In this document: piece by piece, positions 11,169 through 22,171 of the stretch
How positions within the stretch are numbered: the first letter of the stretch is position 1
Layout of the letters: each line of letters opens with the position of its first letter
Source: Trematomus loennbergii
Taxonomy: Eukaryota > Chordata > Actinopteri > Perciformes > Nototheniidae
NCBI GenBank assembly: GCA_012861695.1
Contig: JAAOOA010000388.1
Span: forward strand, 248,001-312,000
DNA: 64,000 nucleotides
Direction of reading: 5' to 3'
The notes under the pieces: generated by a model
Told to the model about the DNA's origin: nothing
Databases searched by the model: none
The model's input: only the letters and a program-made list of their open reading frames with translations
Translations under genes and position numbers: made by a program

Positions 11169-12103
11169 CTACGCTCCCTCCTCTGCATGGCATGCGAGGG
11201 GGGCACGTAGCGGGGCCTGAGGAGGAGCCAGCGATAGCATGCGGCTAAGCTGGACTCTCTCCTCCTCTAGGCGGCTGACTGGGTGACCGAGGAGACCGAC
11301 CCAAAGAGCCCCTCCGTGGACACGGGGGCTCCGAGGAGATCTCTCGGTCCCTTTTTTAGATAGGGCTGTGAGCCCTGGCCACACGTGACGAGACGCCACT
11401 GTGGCCAGGGAAATCATCCGCCCTGCTGCGGTGGCCACGCCATAAATCAGATTACTCATCTGACTAACAGCGTGGTCCGAATAATCGCTCTCGTCCTGAG
11501 ACGGGAGGGCGGGGGCGTCTGCCTGAGGGTGATCAGGAAGACGCCAACACGCCAAGATTATCGGGGCCTTCGTTTTAAATGGCTGCTGCCATGTCGCCTC
11601 CACACACCGCCATACCTCTGGCAGCTGGGGCGAAACGAAGGTCGGCTGCGCCGGATGCACGGGCCATAAACCCCCGATCTCAAGCGGTTTACAGGCCTCG
11701 GTGGCAGCGGTGGGGGGAGCGGTAAACCTACACGCTCCGCCGCCAGAGTCATCACCGCTGGGAAATCATCCGCGCAGAGCTGAGAGTTGGACCTCCGGAT
11801 AGCGAGGCGTCGTCGATCATCGGAACCGGGGCCGTCTGGCCCCACGGCAGGGAGAACCGGAACGATGTCCCCTCGCTTCCCGAATTGCCCATGTCCACGA
11901 CGTCGAGATCCAGCTCCTCCGACTCCTCCTGCGGGGCAATCTTCTCCAGGAAGTGCTGCCCACGATGCTCCCTCGTGCGCCGCAGGATCGCCTGACAGGC
12001 CGAGCACGCCGGCGTCGAGCCCATACCGTTCATCGCGTGGACGGGCCCCAAACACGTGAAGCAGAGGGGGTGCGGATCGACTCCTGAAATCAGGTTCGGA
12101 CAA
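11169..12103 (-). pseudogene. DIRS Gag-like region, frame-broken
   Basis: Minus-strand frames at 11752-12051 and 11169-11660 occupy the 5' coding position of the element. The first has a CSACQ motif followed by a basic and then acidic stretch. The second continues with SQMSNLIYGVATAAGRM and a Pro/Arg-rich tail. I see no classic zinc knuckle. The placement upstream of reverse transcriptase and the basic composition fit a DIRS Gag, but the call rests mainly on position. At least one frameshift lies between the pieces. Confidence 0.55.
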
Positions 12104-12195
12104 TTTGGGCAGGTCCTATGGTCCAGCCATACTCTCTCTCTATTACTTTCACTTCAATACGTCTTACGTCTTCTGTGGAATCACTTCCGCTTAGC

Positions 12196-12376
12196 TGAAG
12201 AGAAAAAGGATAGCAGTCAGGAGGCGAGGCCTCCTTTTATACGGTGTGATGCACGCGCATTCAGGTAGGCCCGCCCTGGGCCGGCTACGTCTATAGAAGT
12301 CTCAGTGGGAGAATGCACGCGGATAAGGTAGTACCCATAGAGTCCAGTAGAGGGCGGAGCCTGTGAGAGATATAAC
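12196..12376. repeat. Right inverted terminal repeat of DIRS element
   Basis: Complement of 6746-6935. It ends GAGATATAAC at 12376, after which the host sequence (agtgttttgtg) resumes as in units B and C. Confidence 0.9.
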
Positions 12377-12765
12377 AGTGTTTTGTGATATTACATGTAG
12401 AGTCAATGCAAAGACCCAGATCCGTGCCTGGCAACACGAAGGAAGTGAAGATGTTAAATCCATGTCACCTGCTTATTCATGCAGCGTGACACATTTCAAA
12501 TTGAATGTAAAGTTAGTGACGCTCTGTTACAAAAACCTTTCAGTGTTGAGATTGTGCTCCTGTGGTCTCTGACGGTCTGAGGGGAATCAGAGAGGAGAAC
12601 AGAGCTCTACAGCAGCTCATATTAATCAGGTTTATTCATGTTCCTGTATAAACCAGAGACTGTCTGTGGCGCTAACAATATAGTGACTGCTGTACTTATG
12701 ACTACATTAAGTCATTCTGAGTGTGATGGAGCAGCTAATGTTAGCCTAGCTTTAATCAAACCGAT

Positions 12766-14007
12766 CTCTTATGGTGTCTTATTTGACACAGGGGTGGAGT
12801 CAACAACAATGTTAGGAGGCAGCTCTAAGGATAACTAGGGCCAAAAGGGTGGGTGGAGGGGGTCTGGAGGAAGGGTCTGGGCTGAGAGCCCGGGGGCACG
12901 GCAGAGAACCAGGAATGGGTCTCGGGCGGACGGCCCGGGGGCAAGGCAAAGTCCATGGAGGGGGTCTCGGGCGGACGGCCCGGGGGCAAGGCAGAGTTCG
13001 AAGAAGGGGTCTCGGGCGGACAGCCCGGGGGCAAGGCAGAGTTCGAAGAAGGGGTCTCGGGCGGATGGCCCGGGGGCAAGGCAGAGTTCAAGAAGGAGCG
13101 AAGGCCACAGCGGGCGAACTCAGGGGGCCGGGCATGAGAGTGAAAGCCTCTGGGGACCTCAGGAGGCCGGGCACAAGGGGCGGGCAAGAAGGTGGTGACG
13201 GCACAGCTCTGGTGGACGGGCAGGAAGGCGCTGACGGGACAGCTCCGGAGGCCGGGCAGGACCCAGTGTTGGCCGGACAGGAACCGGAGCCGACGGGACA
13301 GGCGTAGACGGGATCCTGGACATGACATGGGCTGGTGTCAATGGGACCCCGGATGGAGCAAGGGCTGGTGTCGACTGGACCCCCAACGGAACATTTTGAT
13401 GTTTGAACGGAGTTTCTGCGATGTTGAATGTGGGAGGAGAAGAGGGCCAAAATAAGTCGGCGGAATAATAAACTTTTTGTCCGGAGCATAACATATAGTT
13501 GGAATGCTGTATCAGCATTCCCACTAAATAAAAAGGTGGAAAAGAAAACAATCCAAAACCGTGACACTGAAGCCCCGCCCGCTGTTTAGCGAGCTGCATG
13601 AGAAACTGACCGGCTGTCAGGAGAGAGAGAGGGAGGGAGAGAGGAAAAGAGAGGATCCGTTTCTCCCGTGTTATTATTCAAAGTTAATGTAAACTTTTGA
13701 ATAATGTACTTCATCTACTATAAGTAGTTTGTTTGAATGTAATAATTATGTTGTTTGTTGTTTGTTTGAACTTTTCGATCTGTTACGATTATAAACTGAA
13801 GCAATATAAAAATGAGCCCCATTAACTGAGTTTTAAACATCATATCCGGTCATAGTCCGGTAATTACCTGCTAAGGGAAACTCTGCTACACAATTCTTCT
13901 TCCTCTTATTATTATTGAAACATGACCGGTAAGTGTCGATTTTGTCCGGTAAAATAAATTACTTCCGGACATTTGACCGGCAAGAAAAAATCCTAGCGGA
14001 AACCCTG
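12766..14007. mobile_element. Insertion unique to unit A, with one hAT-like end
   Basis: Units B and C share about 340 bp here that unit A replaces with 1.24 kb of unrelated sequence. The right end reads tcctagcggaaaccctg, whose complement CAGGGTTTCCGCTAGGA looks like a hAT terminus. I do not find the matching left terminus, so the insertion may be truncated or composite. Inside lie a 45-bp minisatellite (12900-13090), GC-rich sequence to about 13330 and AT-rich sequence after 13660. No protein family is recognised. Confidence 0.5.
12900..13090. repeat. 45-bp minisatellite
   Basis: About four copies of a GC-rich unit (gggtctcgggcgga, then cagcccgggggcaaggcag and a short gttcgaagaa tail). The 45-bp period is a multiple of three, so both strands stay open and give 15-residue repeats (Gly/Arg-rich on plus, Pro/Ser-rich on minus). 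Neither frame has support as a gene. Confidence 0.85.
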
Positions 14008-14079
14008 CCTTGTTGTACCTTTGTTGAGAATCAGCTCCTCTAATGTAAAGTGCTTTAAAGGATGTGTTCCTCTCCACAG

Positions 14080-14314
14080 AGGGAGAGGAAGAGTGGTGTT
14101 CCTGTGGAGGAGCAGTTGTCCAGCTGTGCTCTGTGTCAGGACGTCCTGAAGGATCCAGTCTCTACCAGCTGTGGACACTGGTTCTGCAGACAGTGCATCA
14201 CCTCATACTGGGAGCAGAGACCTCCATCAGGAGACCCCTCCTGTCCCCAGTGTGGAGAAAGATCCAGAACCAGAGCTGGCCTGCAGACAGCCAGTCAGAC
14301 CAGCTCTGTACGAG
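14080..14314 (+). CDS. NLR gene A: RING finger exon (C3HC4)
   Basis: Acceptor ctctccacag ends at 14079 and donor GTAAGAGG starts at 14315. It encodes a C3HC4 RING: CALCQDVLKDP, STSCGHWFCRQC, then SCPQCGE, followed by a Ser/Thr-rich linker. RING fingers commonly act as E3 ubiquitin ligases, which here is inference only. The exon is 1 nt shorter than in B and C (gggagagg versus gggaagagg). This exactly compensates the +1 nt at the end of the previous exon of this copy, so the reading frame is kept. The exon ends one base into a codon, which the FISNA exon completes (G plus CA). Confidence 0.8.
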
Positions 14315-14496
14315 GTAAGAGGCCGAACTCATGCAGCGTCTTATTCCTCTTCCTGGTTATTTGTTTTTTTGATTAGGTATTCTGTTGAAAAACATAGACA
14401 TTAAAATGTTTATAAACATTTAAACTCAGTCTGTTTTTATTAGTTTTATTGTTAGATTGTCATTTTCTGATTCTCTCCTGTTTCCTTCTCTTCCAG

Positions 14497-16340
14497 CAGA
14501 TAGTGGTCTGCAGGAGGTTTTAGATGAACATAGGCTCAGTCTGAGGAGGAGATGTGAACGTGTGACTGAAGGAACTGATCAAAGTGAAACCCTCCTCAAC
14601 AGGATCTTCACTGAGCTCTACATCACACAAGGCCTGAGTGAAGAGGTTAATACCCAACATGAGGTGAGGCAGCTGGAGACAGCTTCCAAGAAAGAGACCC
14701 TCCATGACACTCCAATCAAGTGCCAGGACATCTTTAAAGCCTTACCTGACCAACAGACTCTCATCAGAGCGGTCCTGACCAACGGAGTCGCTGGAGTTGG
14801 AAAAACCTTCTCAGTAAAGAAGTTCACTCTGGACTGGGCCGAGGGTTTGGGAAACCAAGATGTCAGTCTGGTGATCCCGCTCTCCTTCAGGGAGCTGAAC
14901 CTGATCAAAGGTGAGCAGTACAGTCTTCTCAGGCTGCTCCATGTTTTCCATCCAACCTTACAGAAGGTCACAGCAGAGCAGCTGGCTGTCTGTAAAGTGC
15001 TGCTCATCTTTGACGGCCTGGATGAAAGCAGACTTTCTCTGGACTTCAGAAACAATGAGGTTGTGTCTGATGTCTCTCAGCAGTCCTCAGTCAACGTGCT
15101 GCTGACAAACCTCATCAGGGGGAAGCTGCTTCCCTCGGCTCTCGTCTGGATAACTTCCAGACCTGCAGCGGCCAATCAGATCCCTCCTGAGTGTGTGGAC
15201 AGGGTAACAGAAGTACGAGGTTTCACTGACGCCCAGAAGGAGGAGTACTTCAGGAGGAGATCGAGTGATGAAGACCTGTCCAGCAGAATCATCTCTCACA
15301 TCAAGAGCTCCAGGAGCCTCCACATCATGTGTCTGATCCCAGTCTTCTGCTGGATCACTGCTGCAGTTCTGGACCACATGTTGACTACAGACCAGAGAGG
15401 AGAGCTGCCCCAGACCCTCACTGACATGTACTCACACTTCCTGCTGGTCCAGACCAAGAGGAAGAAGCAGAAGTATGAAGAGGGACATGAGACGAGTCCA
15501 CAGCAGCTGACGGAGGCTGACAGGGAGGTTCTTCTGAAGCTGGGGAGGCTGGCGTTTGAACATCTGGAGAAAGGAACATCATGTTCTACCAAGAAGACCT
15601 GCAGCGCTGTGGTCTTGGTGTCACCGAGGCCTTGGTGCACTCAGGAGTTTGTACAGAGATCTTCAAAGAGAGAGAGTGATCTTCCAGAAAACAGTCTACT
15701 GCTTTGTTCATCTGAGCATTCAGGAGTTTCTGGCTGCAGTCTACATGTTGCACTGTTACACCAACAGAGACACAGAGGTACTGAAGGACTTCCTGCAGGG
15801 AGACTGGACTATGAGAACAGTAACACAGAGATCAGGATTACCCATCCCTGGATGTCTTCCTAAAGGGAGCCATGGAGAAATCCCTCAGAAGTGAAATGGC
15901 CACCTGGACCTGTTTGTCCGCTTTCTCCACGGCCTCTCTCTGGAGTCCAACCAGAGACTGTTAGGAGGCCTGCTGGGTCGCACAGACAACGTCCAAATCA
16001 TCCAGAGACTCTTCAGAGGCCTGCTGGGTCGCACAGACAACACAGACATCCAGAGAGCCATCACAACCTGAAGGAGATGAGAAGTGATAATCTCTCCTGA
16101 CAGGAGCATCAACATCTTCCACTGTCTGACAGAGATGAAGGACCACTCAGTACATCAGGAGATCACAGAGTTCCTGAAGTCAGAGAACAGATCAGAGAAA
16201 CTCTCTGTGATCCACTGCTCTGCTCTGGCCTACATGCTGCAGATGTCAGAGGAGGTTCTGGATGAGTTGGACCTGAAGTACAAACATCAGATGAGGGACG
16301 ACTGAGACTGATTCCAGCTGTGAGGAACTGCAGGAAGGCA
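14497..16340 (+). CDS. NLR gene A: FISNA-NACHT exon, 3' third frame-broken
   Basis: Large exon typical of fish NLRC3-like receptors. Acceptor cttccag ends at 14496 and donor GTAAGTCC is at 16341. FISNA region: [19 protein letters not shown] and the HEVRQLE box. NACHT: Walker A GVAGVGKT (about 14788-14811), Walker [10 protein letters not shown] (about 15001-15027), then the sensor-like WITSRPAA and [11 protein letters not shown]. The frame is open for about 360 codons. At about 15573 two bases present in B (ggagacatc) are missing (ggaacatc), which shifts the rest (winged-helix-like part, LSIQEFLAA box) out of frame, with more small indels beyond. The protein would be a cytosolic nucleotide-binding immune sensor. 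The function is from the family; the loss of the C-terminal part is seen directly. Confidence 0.85.
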
Positions 16341-17886
16341 GTAAGTCCAGATGTGATTAACTTTATAAACTAATGTGGATCAGAGTTTAATTATTCAAAT
16401 AAACACTATAACATTTCTGCTGTTTAAATACTGAGAGCAAAATAAACCAACACTGTTCTTCTATTTATTTATAATAATAGTTAAACTGAAGCGTTTCTCT
16501 CTTCATATTGAGTGATGGAGGCGACATGTCAAACACATGAAGGACTTAGAGGTTTCTCAGCATGTGATCACACCACACAGCAGGACTTACAGTTATCAGT
16601 TATTATTACTTTCTAGTAGTTTCTTTATCATTAAACACACACACGTTTTTATCACAATGTTTAGAGTTTAAAATCAGATCTATATCATATCCCACCAATA
16701 CCAGAGTTATGTCTTAATGCTCATATAGTGAGAACATCTGATGGTATTCAGTTTAAAATATTGAAACTTTATTGGTTTGTTAACTGTGTTTGTGTGCACA
16801 ATACATTTCCAGATGCTCAGAGAACCAAAACATCCATCATTCACATCTAAATATTAATTAACATTTAAATATGTACATCTCTAATATTGTCAAGTGATTT
16901 ATTTAATTTCTGTTTTTTGGTAACAGTCAGTGACAGCAGGAGCACAGACATGTGATCAGATCACTGACAACACATTACACTCTATTATCATATATTATTA
17001 AAATGGACTAACAGCAAATCTCAATCAGAACATGTCAAATTTTTTCATCAAATGCTTGAGGTCATTATGTTTCCTCTTTTTTAACACATGTTGTAATATG
17101 TGTTATTATAGACTTACTCACTGTGGACTCTCAAGACTCACTGTGAAGGTGTGTCAGGAGACTCACAAAGTGTCAGGAAATAAACCCCTCTCTCTTTTCC
17201 TCCGTACCCACATCTCTAAAACGGGGGAACATCGGAGCTGATCCAGATTTGCTGCGTCATGACGGCATTACTAAATTTTGGGCGGGCTTTACACCCACGG
17301 GCCAATCAGAAATGTTGCTGTCAGAAACAATGAGACGTGTTCTGGAAGTAATATGGTCTGTGTTTCCATTAGCATGCTAACACTCAGAGCTAACCTGTAC
17401 TGGAGAGAGCATGTGTGTAAAGAAGCAGGAAATCAAAAGGAACTCACCTTGTGGTAAACCTGAGAGAGAGAAAGAGTTTGAGCTCCATACTGTTTCAGAG
17501 AGAATCCTTGATGTGGTTTGGAACATGATATGGAGTTTCATCACGGCAGCATTTAGCTGAGTTTCTGCTGCTAGAATTCTGATCAGGCATTAGCTCCCCC
17601 TCCTTTTTTTTCAAGCTAAGGACCCGAAGCTGCTCTTCTCTAACAGCTGGAACAGAGGGATATGAGGGATTTCTAAAATGCATGATCTGTTTGGTATTTT
17701 GAGCAAAACACATCATAGACATGTTTTTTATATATTTGTATATATCTGAGACCCATAATATATGCCTGAAAATAGCAGATAGGAGACCTTTAAAACCATG
17801 TTTAACTCTGATCAGATTATTAAACCTGGAGTTATTTCAAACAGGAACATTGTTTTCTAAAGTTACATCATGTTCTCTTTATTCAG
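16341..17886 (+). other. NLR gene A intron with remnant of first LRR exon (17112-17148)
   Basis: AT-rich intron matching units B and C. At 17112-17148, after a ttatag acceptor, it keeps the first 37 bases of an LRR exon (CGLSRLTVKV in one frame). It then jumps directly to gtgtgtcaggagactcac. In B this junction lies about 580 bp further on, past the rest of the LRR exon and a GGTGTGTCCC minisatellite. Copy A has therefore lost one LRR exon by deletion. Confidence 0.75.
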
Positions 17887-18054
17887 ACTGGAGGGCTGCA
17901 GTTTGTCAGAGATCAGCTGTTCTGCTCTGATCTCAGCTCTGAAGTCCAACATCCATCTGAGAGATCTGGACCTGGGTGGGAACGATCTGAAGGATTCAGG
18001 AGTGGAGCTGGGAGATCTTCTGCAGAGCCCAGACTGCAGACTGCAGACTCTCAC
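17887..18054 (+). CDS. NLR gene A: LRR exon
   Basis: A 168-nt exon between tattcag and gtcagttc, phase 1. It encodes one ribonuclease-inhibitor-type repeat pair: [18 protein letters not shown], then [19 protein letters not shown], then the CRLQTL end. It is fully open. LRRs of this family form the curved ligand-sensing or regulatory tail. The usual AG before the donor is AC here (tcac|gtcagt), a possibly weaker donor. Confidence 0.85.
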
Positions 18055-18316
18055 GTCAGTTCACTGACTCTCTGTTACTGCTGGAGATCTCATGTTTCAT
18101 TAGTTATTCAACCTGATTCTTCACATAACTAACTTCCATCCATTAAGTTGTAAATGTTCTTTTATTCATTCTTTCATTTGTAGGTACTAAAGTAAGAACT
18201 GCAGAGATACATGTTGACTGATTCTTAAAGGAACTGTAATAGATGTTAGTTGTTCAAAGTAAATCTATGTTTTTAATATTTAGTAAATGATAACGTCTGA
18301 ATAAAGTTCATCTGAA

Positions 18317-18480
18317 AGGCAAAGCAAGTTTATTTATATAGCACCTTTCAACACAAGGCAATTCAAGGTGCTTTACAAAAATGAAAGACATTCAGACAAA
18401 GGCATTTAAAAACAGTCATTAAAAAGAAAAGATAATAAAAGAAACATTAACAGAAAAAATACATGAATAAAAAGTAATAT
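18317..18480. repeat. Teleost interspersed repeat (SINE/LINE-tail-like)
   Basis: Contains gcaagtttatttatatagca, then cacaaggcaattcaaggtgc and tttacaaaaatgaaagac. I recognise this as a very common dispersed repeat in fish genomes; its class is uncertain. It is present at the same intron position in B (36524) and C (54418). Confidence 0.6.
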
Positions 18481-18597
18481 TAGGATAAAGTTAACTTTCT
18501 GAAGAAGACATATGTTTTTGTTCCCATTCATTTCAATGTTGAGTAACACATCTGATTATAAACTGATTTGTATCCTCATCATGTTTTCTTTATTCAG

Positions 18598-18765
18598 TCT
18601 GTGGTGGTGCAGGTTGTCAGAGATCAGCTGTTCTGCTCTGGCCTCAGCTCTGAAGTCCAACATCCATCTGAGAGAGCTGGACCTGAGTGGCAACGATCTG
18701 CAGGATTCAGAGAAGCTGCTGAGAGATCTTCTGGAGAGTCCAGACTGCAGACTGGAGACCCTCAG
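18598..18765 (+). CDS. NLR gene A: LRR exon
   Basis: A 168-nt exon, acceptor tattcag, donor ctcag|gtcagt. It encodes [19 protein letters not shown], then [20 protein letters not shown] and CRLETLR. Frame open. Same length and phase as the other LRR exons, so exons can be lost or gained without breaking the frame. Confidence 0.85.
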
Positions 18766-19008
18766 GTCAGTAAGGGGTCTCTGCTGGTTCAGCAGTATTG
18801 TATGAACCACAGGGAGGTGTTTCTCTCACTGGGGAAACAGATCAGTGATGTTACCCACTGACTGCAGGCTCTTTCATTCTTCCATCAACTATAGAAGGCC
18901 AGCTGAAATGCAAAGCCACACTTTAGTAATCAACTCTCTAACAGACGGGGTTTTACAGAAGAGTGGGAAAGGTAGTCTGTTCTTATGGGATGTTTTTAGT
19001 TTCTAGCC

Positions 19009-19556
19009 CAGGGGTGTCCAAACTGCGGCCCGGGGGCCAAATGTGGCCCTCGGAATCGGCCCTCAGCAAATTCTGAAAGTATAATGAAATATGGCCCACA
19101 CATGAAACTTGTGCTTGTCTTGTATTGTACTTCTTAAATATATATGTACACATATATTACACAGTAGTATTCATGTGTTAATAAGAGCCCACCTTTAAAA
19201 TAAATTCAGTCAATTAAAGCTGAAAACATTTTCTAACAAATCTAACTTGATAAGAAAAAAGCCCAATAACTTATTTTTATAACAAGCGTGAAATAAACCC
19301 TTCATATTTCCTGTAATTATAATCAATCTGAAGCTCCTGTTTAAAGGAATGAGCTGCTGACAGAATAAAGTAAACCCTCTGGAGAGCTGAGCTGTTTTGT
19401 TTCTTAAAGCATCTTCAAGTAACAAGCATCCTTTACCTTCATGATGAGTTTCTGACTTATAACTGAACTCATGAGGCAGTAAACCTCTAGAGAGCGGCCC
19501 AGACCTTTATATATTTTCTGTATGTGGCCCTCGGTGAAAAAGTTTGGACCCCCCTG
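19009..19556. mobile_element. hAT-type MITE (CAGGGGTGTCCAAACT), unit A
   Basis: Ends CAGGGGTGTCCAAACT and AGTTTGGACCCCCCTG. The flanks TTCTAGCC (19001-19008) and TTCTAGAC (19557-19564) are the 8-bp target duplication with one later substitution; unit C keeps it perfect. It is non-coding and lies in the last large intron of the receptor. All three units have it at the same base, so the insertion is older than the amplification. Confidence 0.88.
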
Positions 19557-19738
19557 TTCTAGACCAATGACTGGTTACTTCCTGTCATGCAGCTGAGAGC
19601 TGTGGCAGGCAGTCGTAGTGTTTGCAGAGAAGATATGATGGGATGTAAAGCATGAGATCAGGACTCTGAAGCTGACTCAAAGAACTAACACTTATTTTAA
19701 ACTGGATCTAAACTGTTGGATTGTGTTCATCTCTACAG

Positions 19739-19919
19739 GATCAATGATGAGACGATCAGAGCCACGATCCAGAAGACCTGTGAGTACTGAAACCATATCC
19801 TCCATTCATCAAGATATGAAACTCTTTAATGGAGCGTGACCTCAGAGGAAAACAACACTCTTCTTTCTCTCTCTCTCTCTTCTCCTCTCAGGTGACAGGA
19901 AGTGAAGACACACAGAAAG
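19739..19919 (+). CDS. NLR gene A: two last coding exons and stop
   Basis: Exon 19739-19779 (acceptor ctacag, donor gtgagt) and exon 19892-19919 (acceptor cctctcag, donor GTGAGAGG). Joined to the LRR frame they read INDETIRATIQKTCDRK and stop at TGA 19903-19905. The receptor therefore ends after the LRRs without the B30.2/SPRY domain found in many fish NLRs. The stop lies 14 nt from the last junction, so nonsense-mediated decay is not expected. Confidence 0.75.
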
Positions 19920-20017
19920 GTGAGAGGTCGTACCGTGTGAACTTTATTTATTGAGGTTTCAACACGTTTTCTGGTGTTCCAGACAAATCTGTAAGCTCAG
20001 GTTTTATTTGTTCTCAG

Positions 20018-20105
20018 TTATTCATCACGGGGCGAGTTTGAGACGTGAAGAGGAGCGTGGAGGCATTTTGGAAAATAAAGAAGAAGGCTGCAGCTGATGA
20101 GAGAC
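20018..20105 (+). other. NLR gene A: 3' UTR exon with AATAAA
   Basis: Acceptor ttgttctcag ends at 20017. The exon body ttattcatcacggggcgag runs to AATAAA at 20084-20089. The same exon is found at 39301 and 56109. Confidence 0.6.
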
Positions 20106-20122
20106 TTCCTGTTAGCTCTCCT

Positions 20123-22163
20123 GTTGGTTTGCTTTTTCAACTCAAGGAGCTCAAAGACTGATTGAAAGTTGATTTATTTGCATAATTTCTGATTTCTGAT
20201 TCAATGTGAAGGAAAATTCACCTTTGAGTTGATACAGTATATGTGTGCATATAATGCACCCTTTGGCCTAACCTGGGAGAGCCTTATGTTCACTGCCAAC
20301 CTAAGGACCTCCAACATGTTAATCAAGAATTTATTGAAAAGTTATTTGACTGATTGTTGTATATCGGCTCAGCCAGGTTATATGGGATGCAGTCTACTTA
20401 CAGAGGGGTCACTCATTTTGAAATATTACACTTTGTTTTATTTTTCTTTAATTGATCATCTCATGTAGAATGCTATCACGCTATTGGTTGTTTATAGCAT
20501 AAAGAACATCTGATTTAATGTGAGGTAGGGAAATAATCATTTGAGGATAAGTATGTGTCATCTCTCGCAAATTATGTTAGTTTAGTGTTTTTGTCTTTGT
20601 CTTGTGATTTTCACCTTTATTTTTGAATAGTAACATTCCCTCTCGTTTCAGATACTCTGACCTCCCTTCCTGGTGTGTCTCCCACTCCTGTGATTGTCGA
20701 CCCCGCCCCTGATTGTTTCCCCATTACCTGGTGTATTTATTGTCCTCGTCTCCCTTTGTCCTGTGCCAGTTCGTTTCGTTCCTTGTGACAAACAACCAGC
20801 ATTATCAATCCAGGATTACCCCCAAGCAGAGCTTCGAGCCACGTCTTATTTAAGTATTTTTGTTGTTCATGCTCCTAGTGTTTTTTCCTCTTTAAGAGTG
20901 ATTTTGTTTTTTGTACCACTATAGTTGAGCTTTGGTTTGAATAAAACCTTTTTTTTGTTAAATCCTGTGTGAGTTGTGCATTTGAGTTCATACCCGTTTA
21001 ATCAGTCGTAACAGTATGTGTATTTAAATATGTAATTTACAACAGCTGTAAGATGCTTGATAAGCTTGATATGCACCTTGAAAAAGTGCTTGAATTTGAC
21101 TTTGGAAAAGGTGTAAGAACCCTGAATTGAGTTCATGTTTGTTCTAATAAACTGGTTTCAATGGATTAAACCCAAAGTGGCAGAAACAAGAAAACGTCTC
21201 ATATTTTCACATATTTTGTTCATATACTAACATTTATTGACAAGAACTGACCTTGTCTTGTGAGAACTGAATGTAGAAGTATTTATAAAGTTGGGTTTTT
21301 AAGTTAGGGTCAAATACAGTTTTTAGAATATAACATTCAGTTTCAAATTCATTGGAATTATGGTTTTGTTTACAGCGTTAGCGCCAAATTAATGACATTA
21401 CAAAAACAGCTCCAAACAAGGCTCACTTACCGTTTCACAGAGTTACAGAACCTCAGGTTATTGGAAACCACTTAAATTCTAATAAATTAAATAAATGTCG
21501 TACTATTCCGACTCAGTTTTTTTAATGCAGTTATTCAAGTTGAACAATTCTAATGAAAATATGAAAATTAATTAAAACACTTTGTTTTATTTTTCAAAAT
21601 GATTATTGTTCAGCACACATGCCCCAAACAGATATTGTGATCCTCCTTGAAAAAGTCTTTAAGCAAAACAACATAGATCTATTGTTGACAACTGACATGG
21701 TGGATATTAAACTCTCCGGGTAGATGACCAGAGTTTTAGCATCGTATTCAAGATTTATTGTGATTTGTACATAGTGTAAATATATAATGAAAACCTTAGG
21801 TCACAGGCTCCTCCAACTGTGCAACACAATAAAACAGATAGAAAAGTGCAAGGAGAGTCTATATACAAGTAATTGGAATATGATATATTAGATAAATAAT
21901 GTGTAAGTTGCAGAGATGGCAAAATGTGATTTTATGCGGTGAAGTTGCGAAATATGCGGAAATTTGCTAAAAGTTGCGAAATATGCGGGAAGCGGAAAAA
22001 GGTGATTCTTCTCCCACACCCTGTTACTAGGCTACTACTGAATGAAAGTGAGCCCTTTTAAAGAGTTCCTATGATAAACAAGCATACTAGAAGCAAGGTA
22101 AATGAGACGGATTCGATTTTTTGATCTTGGTGTGTTCTCTCTCGTGTGAGTTCCACACGTTCA
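20123..22163. repeat. Spacer block of unit B
   Basis: Starts directly behind the 3' UTR of gene A (gttggtttgctttttcaac). It matches 29-1737 and then extends through a piece of a CGGBP1-type transposon (ttatgcggtgaagttgcg, from about 21930). Compared with unit C, about 460 bp including the CA tract is missing at 22100 (gcaag joined to gtaaatgag). No gene is seen. Confidence 0.8.
20556..21013 (+). mobile_element. Solo LTR, unit B
   Basis: Same element and same site as 463-920, flanked by GTATG (20551-20555, 21014-21018). Length 458 bp, identical to unit A. Confidence 0.85.
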
Positions 22164-22171
22164 CTCTACGG

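Larger units (their letters stand above)
6743..12376 (-). mobile_element. DIRS-type tyrosine-recombinase retrotransposon
   Basis: A 5.6-kb element inserted in the intron after the small exon. Units B and C give the empty site (gataaaacagag). The inserted DNA starts GCCGGGTTACG at 6746 and ends GATATAAC at 12376, with AAC at both borders (6743-6745, 12374-12376) and one AAC in the empty site. It has inverted terminal repeats and an internal complementary region. On the minus strand, in order, it carries a Gag-like region, reverse transcriptase, RNase H and a tyrosine recombinase. This gene order plus split-direct/ITR structure defines the DIRS order. All ORFs carry frame breaks, so this copy looks inactive. 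A second copy at the same site begins at 63138. Confidence 0.93.

Noticed and set aside
12825..13328. Pro-rich 167-codon minus frame and Gly/Arg-rich plus frame
   Set aside because: Both result from a 45-bp minisatellite whose period is a multiple of three.
14618..15640. Long minus-strand frames over the NACHT exon (also in B and C)
   Set aside because: Antisense shadows of the conserved exon; they follow the GC-rich codons of the real frame and show no domain.
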